This document shows, piece by piece, positions 45,869 to 57,650 of a stretch of DNA of 64,000 bases. The first letter of the stretch is position 1, and the number at the start of each line of letters is the position of its first letter. A program made the translations under genes and the position numbers. The notes below the pieces were generated by a model. The model was given only the letters and a program-made list of their open reading frames with translations. It was not told the DNA's origin and did not search any database. Source of the stretch: Rhynchopus euleeides. Lineage: Eukaryota; Euglenozoa; Diplonemea; Diplonemida; Diplonemidae. Location: contig OY723297.1 of NCBI GenBank assembly GCA_963210315.1, forward strand, positions 1,798,001 to 1,862,000, written 5' to 3'.

Positions 45869-48610
45869 ATGTCTCAGAAGCTGAAGACTGAGACGGGGAA
45901 TGTGAAGGTGATGGTGCGTGTCCGACCCTTCAACAAACGAGAGGCAGCGTTCTCCGAGTCCCTGGGCAAGCCGGTTCAGCCCATCATCTCTGTGAACGGG
46001 CCTCGGGTCGCCGTGCTTGACCCGGACAACTTCCAGGAACGGGACGCCTTTGAGTACGACCATGTCTTCTGGTCGGTGAACGATCACGAGTCTTCAAATG
46101 GACATGCTGAACAGACAGACGTCTACGAAAAGACAGGAAAGGTCATGCTCCAATCAGCACTCGAAGGGTACAACTGCTGCATCTTCGCATACGGGCAAAC
46201 AGGCTCTGGGAAGACGTATACTATGCTGGGGTCGGCGGAGTCCAGAGGCGTGTCGTATCTGCTGATCGAAGATCTGTTCCGCTACATCGAGAAGAGCAAG
46301 GAGGAGGACCCGGGCACGATGTACACCACAGAGGTCTCCTTCATGGAGATCTACAACGAGCAGGTGAGAGATCTGTTCAGCAAGAAGGCGAACCAAGGGG
46401 AGTACTCTCCTATTAAGATCAGGCAGGATCCTGTGAAGGGCATCCTGGTGCAGGGGCTGATCCAGGTTCCCGTTCGCAGCGCAGCAGAGTGCGCCAAGGA
46501 GATGGAGCGTGGGGTGAACGAGCGTGCCCTCGCAGAGACGAAGATGAACGCCACGTCATCCCGATCGCACGCCATCTGCCAGATCTCGGTTCTGCAGGCT
46601 AACCCCAAGACGGGGCTGAGGCGGAACTCGCTGATCAACCTGGTGGACCTGGCGGGGTCGGAGCGGCTGAAGATGTCCGGCGTCGAAGGCGCCGCTGCCA
46701 AGGAGGCGAAGAACATCAACCTCTCGCTGTCCACACTCCGCAAGGTGTTCGACACTCTCATCGCAAACAGCAAGAAGAAGAACCCTAAGTCGCACGAGGT
46801 CCCGCCCTACCGTGAGTCCATGCTGACCTGGGTCCTGAAGGAGTCGCTCGGCGGCAACTCGAAGACCATGATGATTGCGGCGATATCTCCGCACGAAGGT
46901 ATGCATTCAATGTAACGCGTGGGTGCTTCACTGTTTGCAAGAGTCGCTCAGTTTGGGAATGCTGAGCGCTGAGCTAATAATAGGCAATGGTCCCTCCTGC
47001 CCCTCCCCACACCCACCCCCTCACGCCACAGAGAATACGGAGGACACGATATCAACTCTGCGGTACGCCCTCAAGGCAAAATCTATCGTCTGCAAGGTGA
47101 TTTGCAACGAGCAACCAAGCGCAAAAATGGTCGAAAGTATGTGAACCGGAAACAGGAGTCGGGCTCCGGGGGGGGGGGGGTGAAGGGGTGAAGGCCTTTG
47201 TCGTTTCCCTTGCCACTGCTGCCACTGGGCTCCGCCCCCACCCCGCACCCCCCCCCCCCCCCTCCACCCGCCAACAGACCTGAAGGACCAGGTGGAGAAC
47301 CTGCGTGCACAGCTCGCTGAGAAGGCAACAGGCCTCACAGAGGGCGCACGCCACGAGCTGGAGAAGCGCTACGAAGAGGAGATCAGAGAGTCGCAGGAGG
47401 TATGCAGACCCTGTTGATTGGAGGGTGTTCGGATCTCCCTCTCCTTCTGTTTATCCTTCTGTAAAATGTCTTGCATTGCCTCTACACTGGTGTCTTGAGC
47501 ACTGTGCAAACCCCCTCTTTCTCTCTCCCGCAGGCGCTGCAGGAGGCGCAGAAGGTTGAGGAGCAGATGGAGGAGGCGAAGGCGCACCTCGAGGCTGAAG
47601 TCGAAAAGCTGGAGGAGCAGAAGCAGGAGATGCGGACCCACATCGACCAGCAGAAGCGGCAGAAGTTTGCAGCCGCATTCCGATCCGCGTTTGTCATCAA
47701 GAAGGAGAAGGGGGAGGTCAGCACCATCAAGATGGAGCTGAAGGAGCTGCAGGTGAGCCTCAATGAGCTGAGGGTGAAGCACCGATCGCTCGACGCGGAG
47801 AACCGAGACCTGCGCAAGATCCTGCAGGACAAGCAGGCGTCCTACACACGGGAGATCACTACGGTGCAGCGGCAGATGGAGACATACCGAGCGAACAGCG
47901 TACAGGTCGATTCCGACCTTCTCGATACACAGCTCAAACGGAAGGAGCTGGAGTTTCAAAACCACAACCTGCAGCAGCAGCTGCACCGGCAAGAGGAGAC
48001 GACGCTTTCTCTCCAGCGCGAGGTGCACAAGCTTGCGGCATGCAACGAGGCTGTCCAGCGGAACAACGCTGTGCTGGAGAGCAGCGTCAGGGAACAGCTG
48101 GAGGATGCACTCCGAGCCAACGACGAGCTGGAGAGGAAGAAAAACGCCTACAAAAAGCAGTGCGCGTCGCTTGAGGCGAAGCTGCAGGCAGACGAGGAGA
48201 TCATACAGAGGCTGAAGGGTGACAAGCGGAGGTATCAGACGAACATCAATGCGGGGATGACAGCGCAGCGGGCTGCGGAGCTTGCCGTGGAGACTGTGAC
48301 GAAGCGTGCGGAGGCGGACCGGGTGCGGACCCCGCAGGGCAGTGGAGGCGGCGGCGGAGCTGCCCCGGCGGGATCCAGCGACAGCATCGCGTCGCTGCTG
48401 GGGAATCTGCGCGACTTCCGCGCGGCGTCAGAGGAGTGGTCTTCGCAGGCGAGGCCCGGGTCTCCGCAGCGCGGCTACGGATCGCCACAGGCGTGGCAGC
48501 ACCAGCGGGGTGTGGGCGGGTCACCCTCCCCGCTACGGACACGATTCGCCTCACTGTCGCCCACCTCTGTGATGCGGCAGTCGCGCGTTTCTTCTCGGTC
48601 CCCCATGTGA
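45869..48610 (+). CDS. Kinesin-3-like motor protein
   Basis: A microtubule motor with an N-terminal ATPase. Four exons (45869-46898, 47032-47136, 47278-47399, 47534-48610) join in frame to 777 residues; introns of 133, 141 and 134 bp all start GTATG. The motor (about 5-375) has P-loop GQTGSGKT (109-116), switch I NATSSRSHAI (227-236) and switch II VDLAGSE (259-265). The Lys-rich loop 12 (SKKKNPKSHEVPPYRESMLTW) and the NLKDQVENLRAQL neck match kinesin-3. Splicing at 47136/47278 creates the neck motif across the junction, which supports the exon model. From about 420 to 690 the protein is Glu/Gln/Lys-rich predicted coiled coil; the tail is Gly/Ser/Pro-rich ending SRSPM. The FHA and PH domains typical of long kinesin-3 proteins are absent, so cargo binding must differ or the protein is a short variant. 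Confidence 0.93.
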
Positions 48611-49825
48611 GAGGGGTGCTGGTGGTGGTTGCAAGACCCTGCAAAACAAAGAGAGTGTGTTTTTCCTTGGCAACGCCGGAGAGATCACACCGTGGCGTGG
48701 CGGCGTTCCCACACTCACACTCCGTGGGGGTGGCGTTGGCGTCATCTCAGCCCACGATCATAGAGGGTGTGGGGGTGCAGGTGTAGCGGTTCGCTATATC
48801 GATAGCCTATCAGTTCTCGTGTGTCGTCTTTCGTGGACGTTCTTGTACGATGCGGGTCCGCTAATCCAACATAGCAAACGCTATATCGCTTTATTCAGTG
48901 AAGGGGGGTGTGGGATGGAGGTGGATGGGGGGAAGGGGGTGGGAGTTCATGCGGTGATCCCCTTCTCTCCAGCGGGTTGGTATTCTCAGTCGGAAAGTGG
49001 GCGGGGAGGTGGGGGGGGGGGGGGGACAGGGAGGGCGATCCTGCGTTTCCGTGTCAAATAAAACTGTATCGCTGTGGGCTGTCAGGCGGAGGGGGGGGGG
49101 GGGGAGGTTCCATCGACACCCGACAAGGCTTCCCTCTCTGAGACTTCACTGTAGGTGTCGAAACAAAGAAGTGTTTATCGTTTATTTTCTGGCGCATTTC
49201 TCCCATGCTGTGTGAGAAATGTCGCAAAAACTTCTCCGAAATATTCCAAATTATGCGCTATGTTCCCCCCCCTTCTATAGTCCTATGGCTTGCGCTGTCA
49301 TGCACATTCCTTGCATTTGCACTGTTTTGTTGTGCGGTGGCCCCACTGCCGTTTATGTGATTATTGTTATCGTCTCCCATTGCCGTAGATGTGACCCAGC
49401 AGCAGACCTTCCCGCTTGCTGGAGGCTCCTTTCTGGCACTGCTGGTCTGCTGGGCTCCTTTGCCTACTGCCACAGCAACACACGGCCCGAGACATCTCTC
49501 CCAAGGTCTCGGGGCACTATTTTGCATTTCTGAGTGGGGTTGGCTCTGCGCCTAAGTATTCTTTTGCACTGTGGTGAGGTCTCAGCCCCCCCGAGGCTGG
49601 AGTTGCGTCTTTCCTTCTATTCGCTGTGCTGGGGGTGCTGCGCCCAATAAGCGTTGGGCAGCACCCCCACCCCGGCTGTGAAAAAGCAAAGAAAAGGGGC
49701 AGCGCAAGCCTGGCAGCTCTCTCTGTTGTAGCTGCCGTGGCTCCACTCCCTCCAGCAGGAAATTCAAAGGAAATATGTCTCTCTCTCGGGAGCACGGGCA
49801 ACAAATCGTTTAAATCATTCAAGAT
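48611..49825. other. Intergenic, no gene recognised
   Basis: The 3' flank of the kinesin gene contains G tracts (49010-49025, 49090-49105) and short AT-rich segments. Short frames near 49220-49530 resemble nothing known. Confidence 0.55.
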
Positions 49826-50162
49826 TACTGGGGGGGGTCAAATAATTGTAACCCCTACGATTATTTAGCGACGCGGTCTGTATAAATCGGGTGTCCCAAA
49901 ATTTACAATTTTTCAACGGTGGTGATTAATCGTAGGGGTTACGATTATTCACTTTTGGCAAAAATTTACCCGTTTTGCTGTTCAGAATGTCAATTGGTGG
50001 GGTGGGGGTGGGTGTGAGGGGTCGCATTCTCGGCCTGTCTCACCGGCATTCCGTGCACAGAGCAACATCACCGGTGGAAACTGGCCATAGCACCCCGGTG
50101 GGCCACCAGGAGGGGAGGGACCCGGTGTGAGGCGCTTGAGTCATCCAGATGGGCACACGGTG

Positions 50163-50187
50163 GGGTCCGACATCCGATGTCGGACCC
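50163..50187. repeat. Perfect 12-bp inverted repeat
   Basis: GGGTCCGACATC is followed after one base by its exact complement. It lies inside element I; no function can be inferred. Confidence 0.6.
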
Positions 50188-50471
50188 TGTGGGTTCATGC
50201 ATGCTGCTAAATGTGAGATTTTTGGGCCAAATTTCGGAATCCCAATACATTTTTTTGGGGGGCGAGTTTGTTAGGAAAATGGGGGTGGCACAGCGTCGTT
50301 CTTCCACACAAGAGGGTCGTTTTTGACATCAACGGTTCAAACTCTCTTCACGGTGACTCTACTCAAATTTTTTTGAGTTATTGGGGGCCATTTACTGTGC
50401 GTCGAAGTGTGAACGATTGGCCACCTTTTTGGTGCCGTGGCTGGTGGGTGGCCATGGGCACACGCTACAAG

Positions 50472-50692
50472 GGGGGTCTGGGGGGCGGAGCCCCCCAGCC
50501 GCCGGAGGCCACGGTAGTGAACATCTGTTCATTGTGGGCGTAGATTCTGTGTGAGTTGGCTGCGTCCTCCTGAGGCCTGAGGCTACTGGAGTGGTTGGAT
50601 TCCCTGACTTGATGGGTATCGAAGGGCTCCAGGGGGTCTGGGGGGCGGAGCCCCCCAGCCGCCGGAGGCCACGGTAGTGGACATCTGTTCCT
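50472..50692. repeat. Repeat P, copies 2 and 3
   Basis: Two direct copies (50472-50531 and 50632-50692) of the GGGGGGCGGAGCCCCCC hairpin block, both within element I. Each is followed by ATCTGTTC and then copy-specific sequence. The 160-bp spacing suggests a larger unit containing the block. Confidence 0.8.
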
Positions 50693-51168
50693 TGTGGGGT
50701 ACAGTTTCTGGACTGTGTCCATCTTCCTGAGGTTGCGTATGGGCCACCCCAGGATTTTGGTGCCCCCCCCAGGCTCACCTCACTGGCAGGGTACCTGGGG
50801 GCGGGGGGCCTCAAACCATGCTCTCTTCCCATTAAACTCGGGGCATGTGTGCTCCGACATGTGGGGTGACTCAATCACCGGTCTATGACGACCGATTCTC
50901 CACTTTGAACGATTTTGAACGATTTTTGGCCGTGCTCGTAGCATTCCCCGTTGAGGGGGTCGCTATTTCGTGTTCTCCTGGCCGCACGGAGGCATTGCCT
51001 TACGTCGCCTCTTCCTCTTTTCCTTTGGTGGTGTGTTGGTCTGGCACAGAGGGCGGGACCGTGCTGATATGCACAGTGACGACTCTCCCTTTTGTTTTGT
51101 GCCCGCCTCCACCGAGATTCGGCTGATGCCTCTCAGACTGGGGGCGGGCGGTCGCCGACCCTTTTCTG

Positions 51169-51424
51169 TACGAGGTTTTCCACAGGCTGCACACCTGCCC
51201 CGCGGCTGTGTGGCAGTCTTCGCGGAGTGCAATGCGAAGGTCTGGCCTGACGTGGTGTGACTATTTAGACTCCAGGTGTCTCCACCCTTCCTGGTCTGGG
51301 GAGCCTCGGTACCCAAGCAGTTTTCGGTCATGCCCTGGACCACGGCCGTGCTAGACTCCTGGTGCAGGCACCCGTCATGGTCCGGGGACGGCCCCCCCAG
51401 GCAGTTTAACGTCTTACCCAGGAC
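51169..51424. repeat. Dispersed repeat S, copy 2 (inverted)
   Basis: This is the complement of 30343-30598 with only a few differences, located inside element I next to a T tract (51427-51436). Confidence 0.85.
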
Positions 51425-52393
51425 CTTTTTTTTTTTCCCTCTTGTGTCCCATGCCTTGTTTGCAGTGATCGCATTGTTGGCCATCCTTGCTGTAGTTCGG
51501 CATGCCGCCCTTCCCACCTTCCCCCACCCCCTCCCCGGCGGTTTTGCTCTCCGTGTGGTTTGGTGGTACTGGTGAGCCATCTGGGGAAAGAACCTTGACA
51601 ATCCCGGGCCGGCAGTACGTTCGTCACCCCCACGGGCTCGGCCGGTTTCTAAACCTTTAGGCAATCTACGTCCGCAGGCCAAGAACCCGGTGTGCAGATG
51701 CACGTTGGGAGCCCCCTGAAGTCCGCACACGCCCTCTCTGAGTAGTCCCCGACCAAGCGCTGGCCTCTCTGACCGACTACCATGCCGCCGCAGGCCAAGA
51801 ACCCGGTGTGCCGAAGCACATTGGGAGCCCCCTGAAGTCAACACAGCACCCCGCCAGTGGCTCCAGCTGTCCCTCCCCATGTCAGAGTTGACGGAAAAAG
51901 GCGGACCCTCTTTTGTCCCAGTGCTCCGTGCTATGCACTGGGACCCCGTTGCCCAGGCGGACCAGCCTGGGGGACTTTTTACAGCCTGAGTGGGATCCCT
52001 GCTGTTCCTGTTGCTTGATCCTCTGGGGAAAAGTCAGAAATTTGGCCAAAAGTGAATAATCGTAACCCCTACGGGGGGTCTTCGCTGGTCGACAAACTTA
52101 GACAAACTTCGTCGTTCGTCACATAATTAGGAAAACGGCTGTTTCAGGGGGTTTTTCACCGAAGACGGCAGTGTTCTGACGACGACGACAGGGGTCTTCG
52201 ACAAAAACTTCGTCAGCGAAGACCCCCCCCCAAAAATGAATTAAAAACCGGTTTTTCGGGGATTCTCGCTGTTCGTCACCTGTCGTCAAATTTCGACAAA
52301 ATTCGACAATTTTCACCTAAACCGACGGAAAATGCACCAAAATGCACCACCCACAGCCTGGGTCGGCCCAGGGTCTGGACACCACTCCTGGAC

Positions 52394-55300
52394 CCGGCCC
52401 AGTACGGGCGAGATCGGCCCATAGCCGGCCCAGTACGGGCGAGATCGGCCCATAGCCGTCCCAGCACTGCCGAGATCGGCCCATAGCCGGCCCAGTACGG
52501 GCGAGATCGGCCCATAGCCGGCCCAGCACTGCCGAGATCGGCCCATGTCCGGCCCAGTACGGGCGAGATCGGCCCATAGCCGGCCCAGCACTGCCGAGAT
52601 CGGCCCATAGCCGGCCCAGTACGGGCGAGATCGGCCCATGTCCGGCCCAGTACGGCCGAGATCGGCCCGTAGCCGGCCCAGCACTGCCGAGATCGGCCCA
52701 TAGCCGGCCCAGTACGGGCGAGATCGGCCCATAGCCGGCCCAGCACTGCCGAGATCGGCCCATGTCCGGCCCAGTACGGGCGAGATCGGCCCATAGCCGG
52801 CCCAGCACTGCCGAGATCGGCCCATGTCCGGCCCAGTACGGGCGAGATCGGCCCATAGCCGGCCCAGTACGGGCGAGATCGGCCCATAGCCGGCCCAGCA
52901 CTGCCGAGATCGGCCCATGTCCGGCCCAGCACTGCCGAGATCGGCCCATAGCCGGCCCAGTACGGGCGAGATCGGCCCATGTCCGGCCCAGTACGGCCGA
53001 GATCGGCCCGTAGCCGTCCCAGCACTGCCGAGATCGGCCCATAGCCGGCCCAGTACGGGCGAGATCGGCCCATAGCCGGCCCAGCACTGCCGAGATCGGC
53101 CCATAGCCGGCCCAGTACGGGCGAGATCGGCCCATGTCCGGCCCAGTACGGCCGAGATCGGCCCGTAGCCGTCCCAGCACTGCCGAGATCGGCCCATAGC
53201 CGGCCCAGTACGGGCGAGATCGGCCCATAGCCGGCCCAGCACTGCCGAGATCGGCCCATAGCCGGCCCAGTACGGGCGAGATCGGCCCATAGCCGGCCCA
53301 GCACTGCCGAGATCGGCCCATAGCCGGCCCAGTACGGGCGAGATCGGCCCATAGCCGTCCCAGCACTGCCGAGATCGGCCCATAGCCGGCCCAGCACTGC
53401 CGAGATCGGCCCATGTCCGGCCCAGCACTGCCGAGATCGGCCCATAGCCGGCCCAGTACGGGCGAGATCGGCCCATGTCCGGCCCAGTACGGCCGAGATC
53501 GGCCCGTAGCCGGCCCAGCACTGCCGAGATCGGCCCATAGCCGGCCCAGTACGGGCGAGATCGGCCCATAGCCGGCCCAGTACGGGCGAGATCGGCCCAT
53601 AGCCGGCCCAGCACTGCCGAGATCGGCCCATGTCCGGCCCAGCACTGCCGAGATCGGCCCATAGCCGGCCCAGTACGGGCGAGATCGGCCCATGTCCGGC
53701 CCAGTACGGCCGAGATCGGCCCGTAGCCGTCCCAGCACTGCCGAGATCGGCCCATAGCCGGCCCAGTACGGGCGAGATCGGCCCATAGCCGGCCCAGCAC
53801 TGCCGAGATCGGCCCATGTCCGGCCCAGCACTGCCGAGATCGGCCCATAGCCGGCCCAGTACGGGCGAGATCGGCCCATAGCCGTCCCAGCACTGCCGAG
53901 ATCGGCCCATAGCCGGCCCAGTACGGGCGAGATCGGCCCATAGCCGGCCCAGCACTGCCGAGATCGGCCCATAGCCGGCCCAGTAGGGGCGAGATCGGCC
54001 CATAGCCGGCCCAGCACTGCCGAGATCGGCCCATGTCCGGCCCAGTACGGGCGAGATCGGCCCATAGCCCGCCCAGCACTGCCGAGATCGGCCCATAGCC
54101 GGCCCAGTACGGGCGAGATCGGCCCATAGCCGTCCCAGCACTGCCGAGATCGGCCCATAGCCGGCCCAGTACGGGCGAGATCGGCCCATAGCCGGCCCAG
54201 CACTGCCGAGATCGGCCCATGTCCGGCCCAGCACTGCCGAGATCGGCCCATAGCCGGCCCAGTACGGGCGAGATCGGCCCATGTCCGGCCCAGTACGGCC
54301 GAGATCGGCCCGTAGCCGGCCCAGCACTGCCGAGATCGGCCCATAGCCGGCCCAGTACGGGCGAGATCGGCCCATAGCCGGCCCAGCACTGCCGAGATCG
54401 GCCCATGTCCGGCCCAGTACGGGCGAGATCGGCCCATAGCCGGCCCAGTACGGGCGAGATCGGCCCATAGCCGGCCCAGCACTGCCGAGATCGGCCCATA
54501 GCCGGCCCAGTACGGGCGAGATCGGCCCATGTCCGGCCCAGTACGGCCGAGATCGGCCCGTAGCCGTCCCAGCACTGCCGAGATCGGCCCATAGCCGGCC
54601 CAGTACGGGCGAGATCGGCCCATAGCCGGCCCAGCACTGCCGAGATCGGCCCATAGCCGGCCCAGTACGGGCGAGATCGGCCCATGTCCGGCCCAGTACG
54701 GCCGAGATCGGCCCGTAGCCGGCCCAGCACTGCCGAGATCGGCCCATGTCCGGCCCAGTACGGGCGAGATCGGCCCATAGCCGGCCCAGTACGGGCGAGA
54801 TCGGCCCATAGCCGGCCCAGCACTGCCGAGATCGGCCCATGTCCGGCCCAGTACGGGCGAGATCGGCCCATAGCCGGCCCAGTACGGGCGAGATCGGCCC
54901 ATAGCCGGCCCAGCACTGCCGAGATCGGCCCATGTCCGGCCCAGCACTGCCGAGATCGGCCCATAGCCGGCCCAGTACGGGCGAGATCGGCCCATGTCCG
55001 GCCCAGTACGGCCGAGATCGGCCCGTAGCCGTCCCAGCACTGCCGAGATCGGCCCATAGCCGGCCCAGTACGGGCGAGATCGGCCCATAGCCGGCCCAGC
55101 ACTGCCGAGATCGGCCCATAGCCGGCCCAGTACGGGCGAGATCGGCCCATGTCCGGCCCAGTACGGCCGAGATCGGCCCGTAGCCGGCCCAGCACTGCCG
55201 AGATCGGCCCATAGCCGGCCCAGTACGGGCGAGATCGGCCCATAGCCGTCCCAGCACTGCCGAGATCGGCCCATAGCCGGCCCAGTACGGGCGAGATCGG

Positions 55301-57421
55301 CCCATAGCCGGCCCAGCACTGCCGAGATCGGCCCATAGCCGGCCCAGTAGGGGCGAGATCGGCCCATAGCCGGCCCAGCACTGCCGAGATCGGCCCATGT
55401 CCGGCCCAGTACGGGCGAGATCGGCCCATAGCCGGCCCAGCACTGCCGAGATCGGCCCATAGCCGGCCCAGTACGGGCGAGATCGGCCCATAGCCGTCCC
55501 AGCACTGCCGAGATCGGCCCATAGCCGGCCCAGTACGGGCGAGATCGGCCCATAGCCGGCCCAGCACTGCCGAGATCGGCCCATGTCCGGCCCAGCACTG
55601 CCGAGATCGGCCCATAGCCGGCCCAGTACGGGCGAGATCGGCCCATGTCCGGCCCAGTACGGCCGAGATCGGCCCGTAGCCGGCCCAGCACTGCCGAGAT
55701 CGGCCCATAGCCGGCCCAGTACGGGCGAGATCGGCCCATAGCCGGCCCAGCACTGCCGAGATCGGCCCATGTCCGGCCCAGTACGGGCGAGATCGGCCCA
55801 TAGCCGGCCCAGTACGGGCGAGATCGGCCCATAGCCGGCCCAGCACTGCCGAGATCGGCCCATGTCCGGCCCAGCACTGCCGAGATCGGCCCATAGCCGG
55901 CCCAGTACGGGCGAGATCGGCCCATGTCCGGCCCAGTACGGCCGAGATCGGCCCGTAGCCGTCCCAGCACTGCCGAGATCGGCCCATAGCCGGCCCAGTA
56001 CGGGCGAGATCGGCCCATAGCCGGCCCAGCACTGCCGAGATCGGCCCATAGCCGGCCCAGTACGGGCGAGATCGGCCCATGTCCGGCCCAGTACGGCCGA
56101 GATCGGCCCGTAGCCGGCCCAGCACTGCCGAGATCGGCCCATGTCCGGCCCAGTACGGGCGAGATCGGCCCATAGCCGGCCCAGTACGGGCGAGATCGGC
56201 CCATAGCCGGCCCAGCACTGCCGAGATCGGCCCATGTCCGGCCCAGTACGGGCGAGATCGGCCCATAGCCGGCCCAGTACGGGCGAGATCGGCCCATAGC
56301 CGGCCCAGCACTGCCGAGATCGGCCCATGTCCGGCCCAGCACTGCCGAGATCGGCCCATAGCCGGCCCAGTACGGGCGAGATCGGCCCATGTCCGGCCCA
56401 GTACGGCCGAGATCGGCCCGTAGCCGTCCCAGCACTGCCGAGATCGGCCCATAGCCGGCCCAGTACGGGCGAGATCGGCCCATAGCCGGCCCAGCACTGC
56501 CGAGATCGGCCCATAGCCGGCCCAGTACGGGCGAGATCGGCCCATGTCCGGCCCAGTACGGCCGAGATCGGCCCGTAGCCGGCCCAGCACTGCCGAGATC
56601 GGCCCATAGCCGGCCCAGTACGGGCGAGATCGGCCCATAGCCGGCCCAGCACTGCCGAGATCGGCCCATAGCCGGCCCAGTACGGGCGAGATCGGCCCAT
56701 AGCCGTCCCAGCACTGCCGAGATCGGCCCATAGCCGGCCCAGTACGGGCGAGATCGGCCCATAGCCGGCCCAGCACTGCCGAGATCGGCCCATAGCCGGC
56801 CCAGCACTGCCGAGATCGGCCCATAGCCGGCCCAGTAGGGGCGAGATCGGCCCATAGCCGGCCCAGCACTGCCGAGATCGGCCCATGTCCGGCCCAGTAC
56901 GGGCGAGATCGGCCCATAGCCGGCCCAGCACTGCCGAGATCGGCCCATAGCCGGCCCAGTACGGGCGAGATCGGCCCATGTCCGGCCCAGTACGGCCGAG
57001 ATCGGCCCGTAGCCGGCCCAGCACTGCCGAGATCGGCCCATAGCCGGCCCAGTACGGGCGAGATCGGCCCATAGCCGGCCCAGCACTGCTGAGATCGGCC
57101 CATGTCCGGCCCAGTACGGGCGAGATCGGCCCATAGCCGGCCCAGCACTGCCGAGATCGGCCCATAGCCGGCCCAGTACTGCCGAGATCGGCCCATGTCC
57201 GGCCCAGTACGTGCGAGATCGGCCCATAGCCGGCCCAGCACTGCCGAGATCGGCCCATGTCCGGCCCAGTACGTGCGAGATCGGCCCATAGCCGGCCCAG
57301 CACTGCCGAGATCGGCCCATAGCCGGCCCAGTACGTGCGAGATCGGCCCATAGCCGGCCCAGTACTGCCGAGATCGGCCCATGTCCGGCCCAGTACGGGC
57401 GAGATCGGCCCATAGCCGGCC
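52394..57421. repeat. 31-bp satellite array 1, about 162 copies
   Basis: The monomer is CCCATAGCCGGCCCAGTACG followed by GGCGAGATCGG, with variants (CAGCACTGCC for CAGTACGGGC; ATGTCCG, GTAGCCG or TAGCCGT for TAGCCGG). Variants recur in a fixed order: the blocks at 54684 and 56079 are identical and lie 1,395 bp apart, exactly 45 monomers, so a higher-order repeat exists. Because 31 is not a multiple of three and no phase creates a stop on the minus strand, all three minus frames stay open for about 1,690 codons; these frames are by-products of the repeat. Confidence 0.97.
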
Positions 57422-57431
57422 TAGTCGTAGG

Positions 57432-57650
57432 ATGCTGAACGAAGACAGCCAGCAGGCGCTGCTCTTCGATGACTACTCCACAGAGACGAAGATCACGACA
57501 CTCGTGGTCACAGACGTGCAGGCCTCGACCCTCTGCTTGGAGAAGTCTTTCGAGGGAATGCGGAAGGCGCTAGAAATCCACAACCATGTGATCCGGAAGT
57601 GCATTGCGGGCATGGCGGGTATGAGGCAGGACATCGTCAGTGTCTGGACA
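57432..57650 (+). pseudogene. Class III nucleotidyl cyclase catalytic-domain fragment
   Basis: Between arrays 1 and 2 lies about 220 bp of unique, coding-like DNA. It translates to a start like an adenylate/guanylate cyclase homology domain: TTLVVTDVQASTLCLEKSF followed by EGMRKALEIHNHVIRKCIA. This matches the family pattern hTLhFTDhxxSTxLW...hxxALxxHNxhhR, including the first metal-binding Asp. Similarity stops after about 60 residues; the expected GxxVKTxGD segment is missing and the frame runs into satellite 2. It is either one exon of a gene whose introns have become satellite or a broken fragment. The satellites on both sides and the absence of the rest of the domain favour a fragment. 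Confidence 0.5.

Larger units (their letters stand above)
49935..52069. mobile_element. I element: 2.1-kb TA-flanked TIR element
   Basis: Ends GGGGTTACGATTATTCACTT and the inverted GTGAATAATCGTAACCCC agree over about 30 bp; TA flanks at 49933-49934 and 52070-52071. The inner part carries dispersed repeats P (two copies), S and T and a direct duplication (about 51675-51740 and 51789-51845, both with GCCAAGAACCCGGTGTG). No complete transposase frame is seen. It looks like a non-autonomous element that has collected other repeats. Confidence 0.75.

Noticed and set aside
52276..57413. Three overlapping minus-strand ORFs of about 1,690 codons
   Set aside because: They are frame-shifted readings of one 31-bp tandem repeat and contain no domain.
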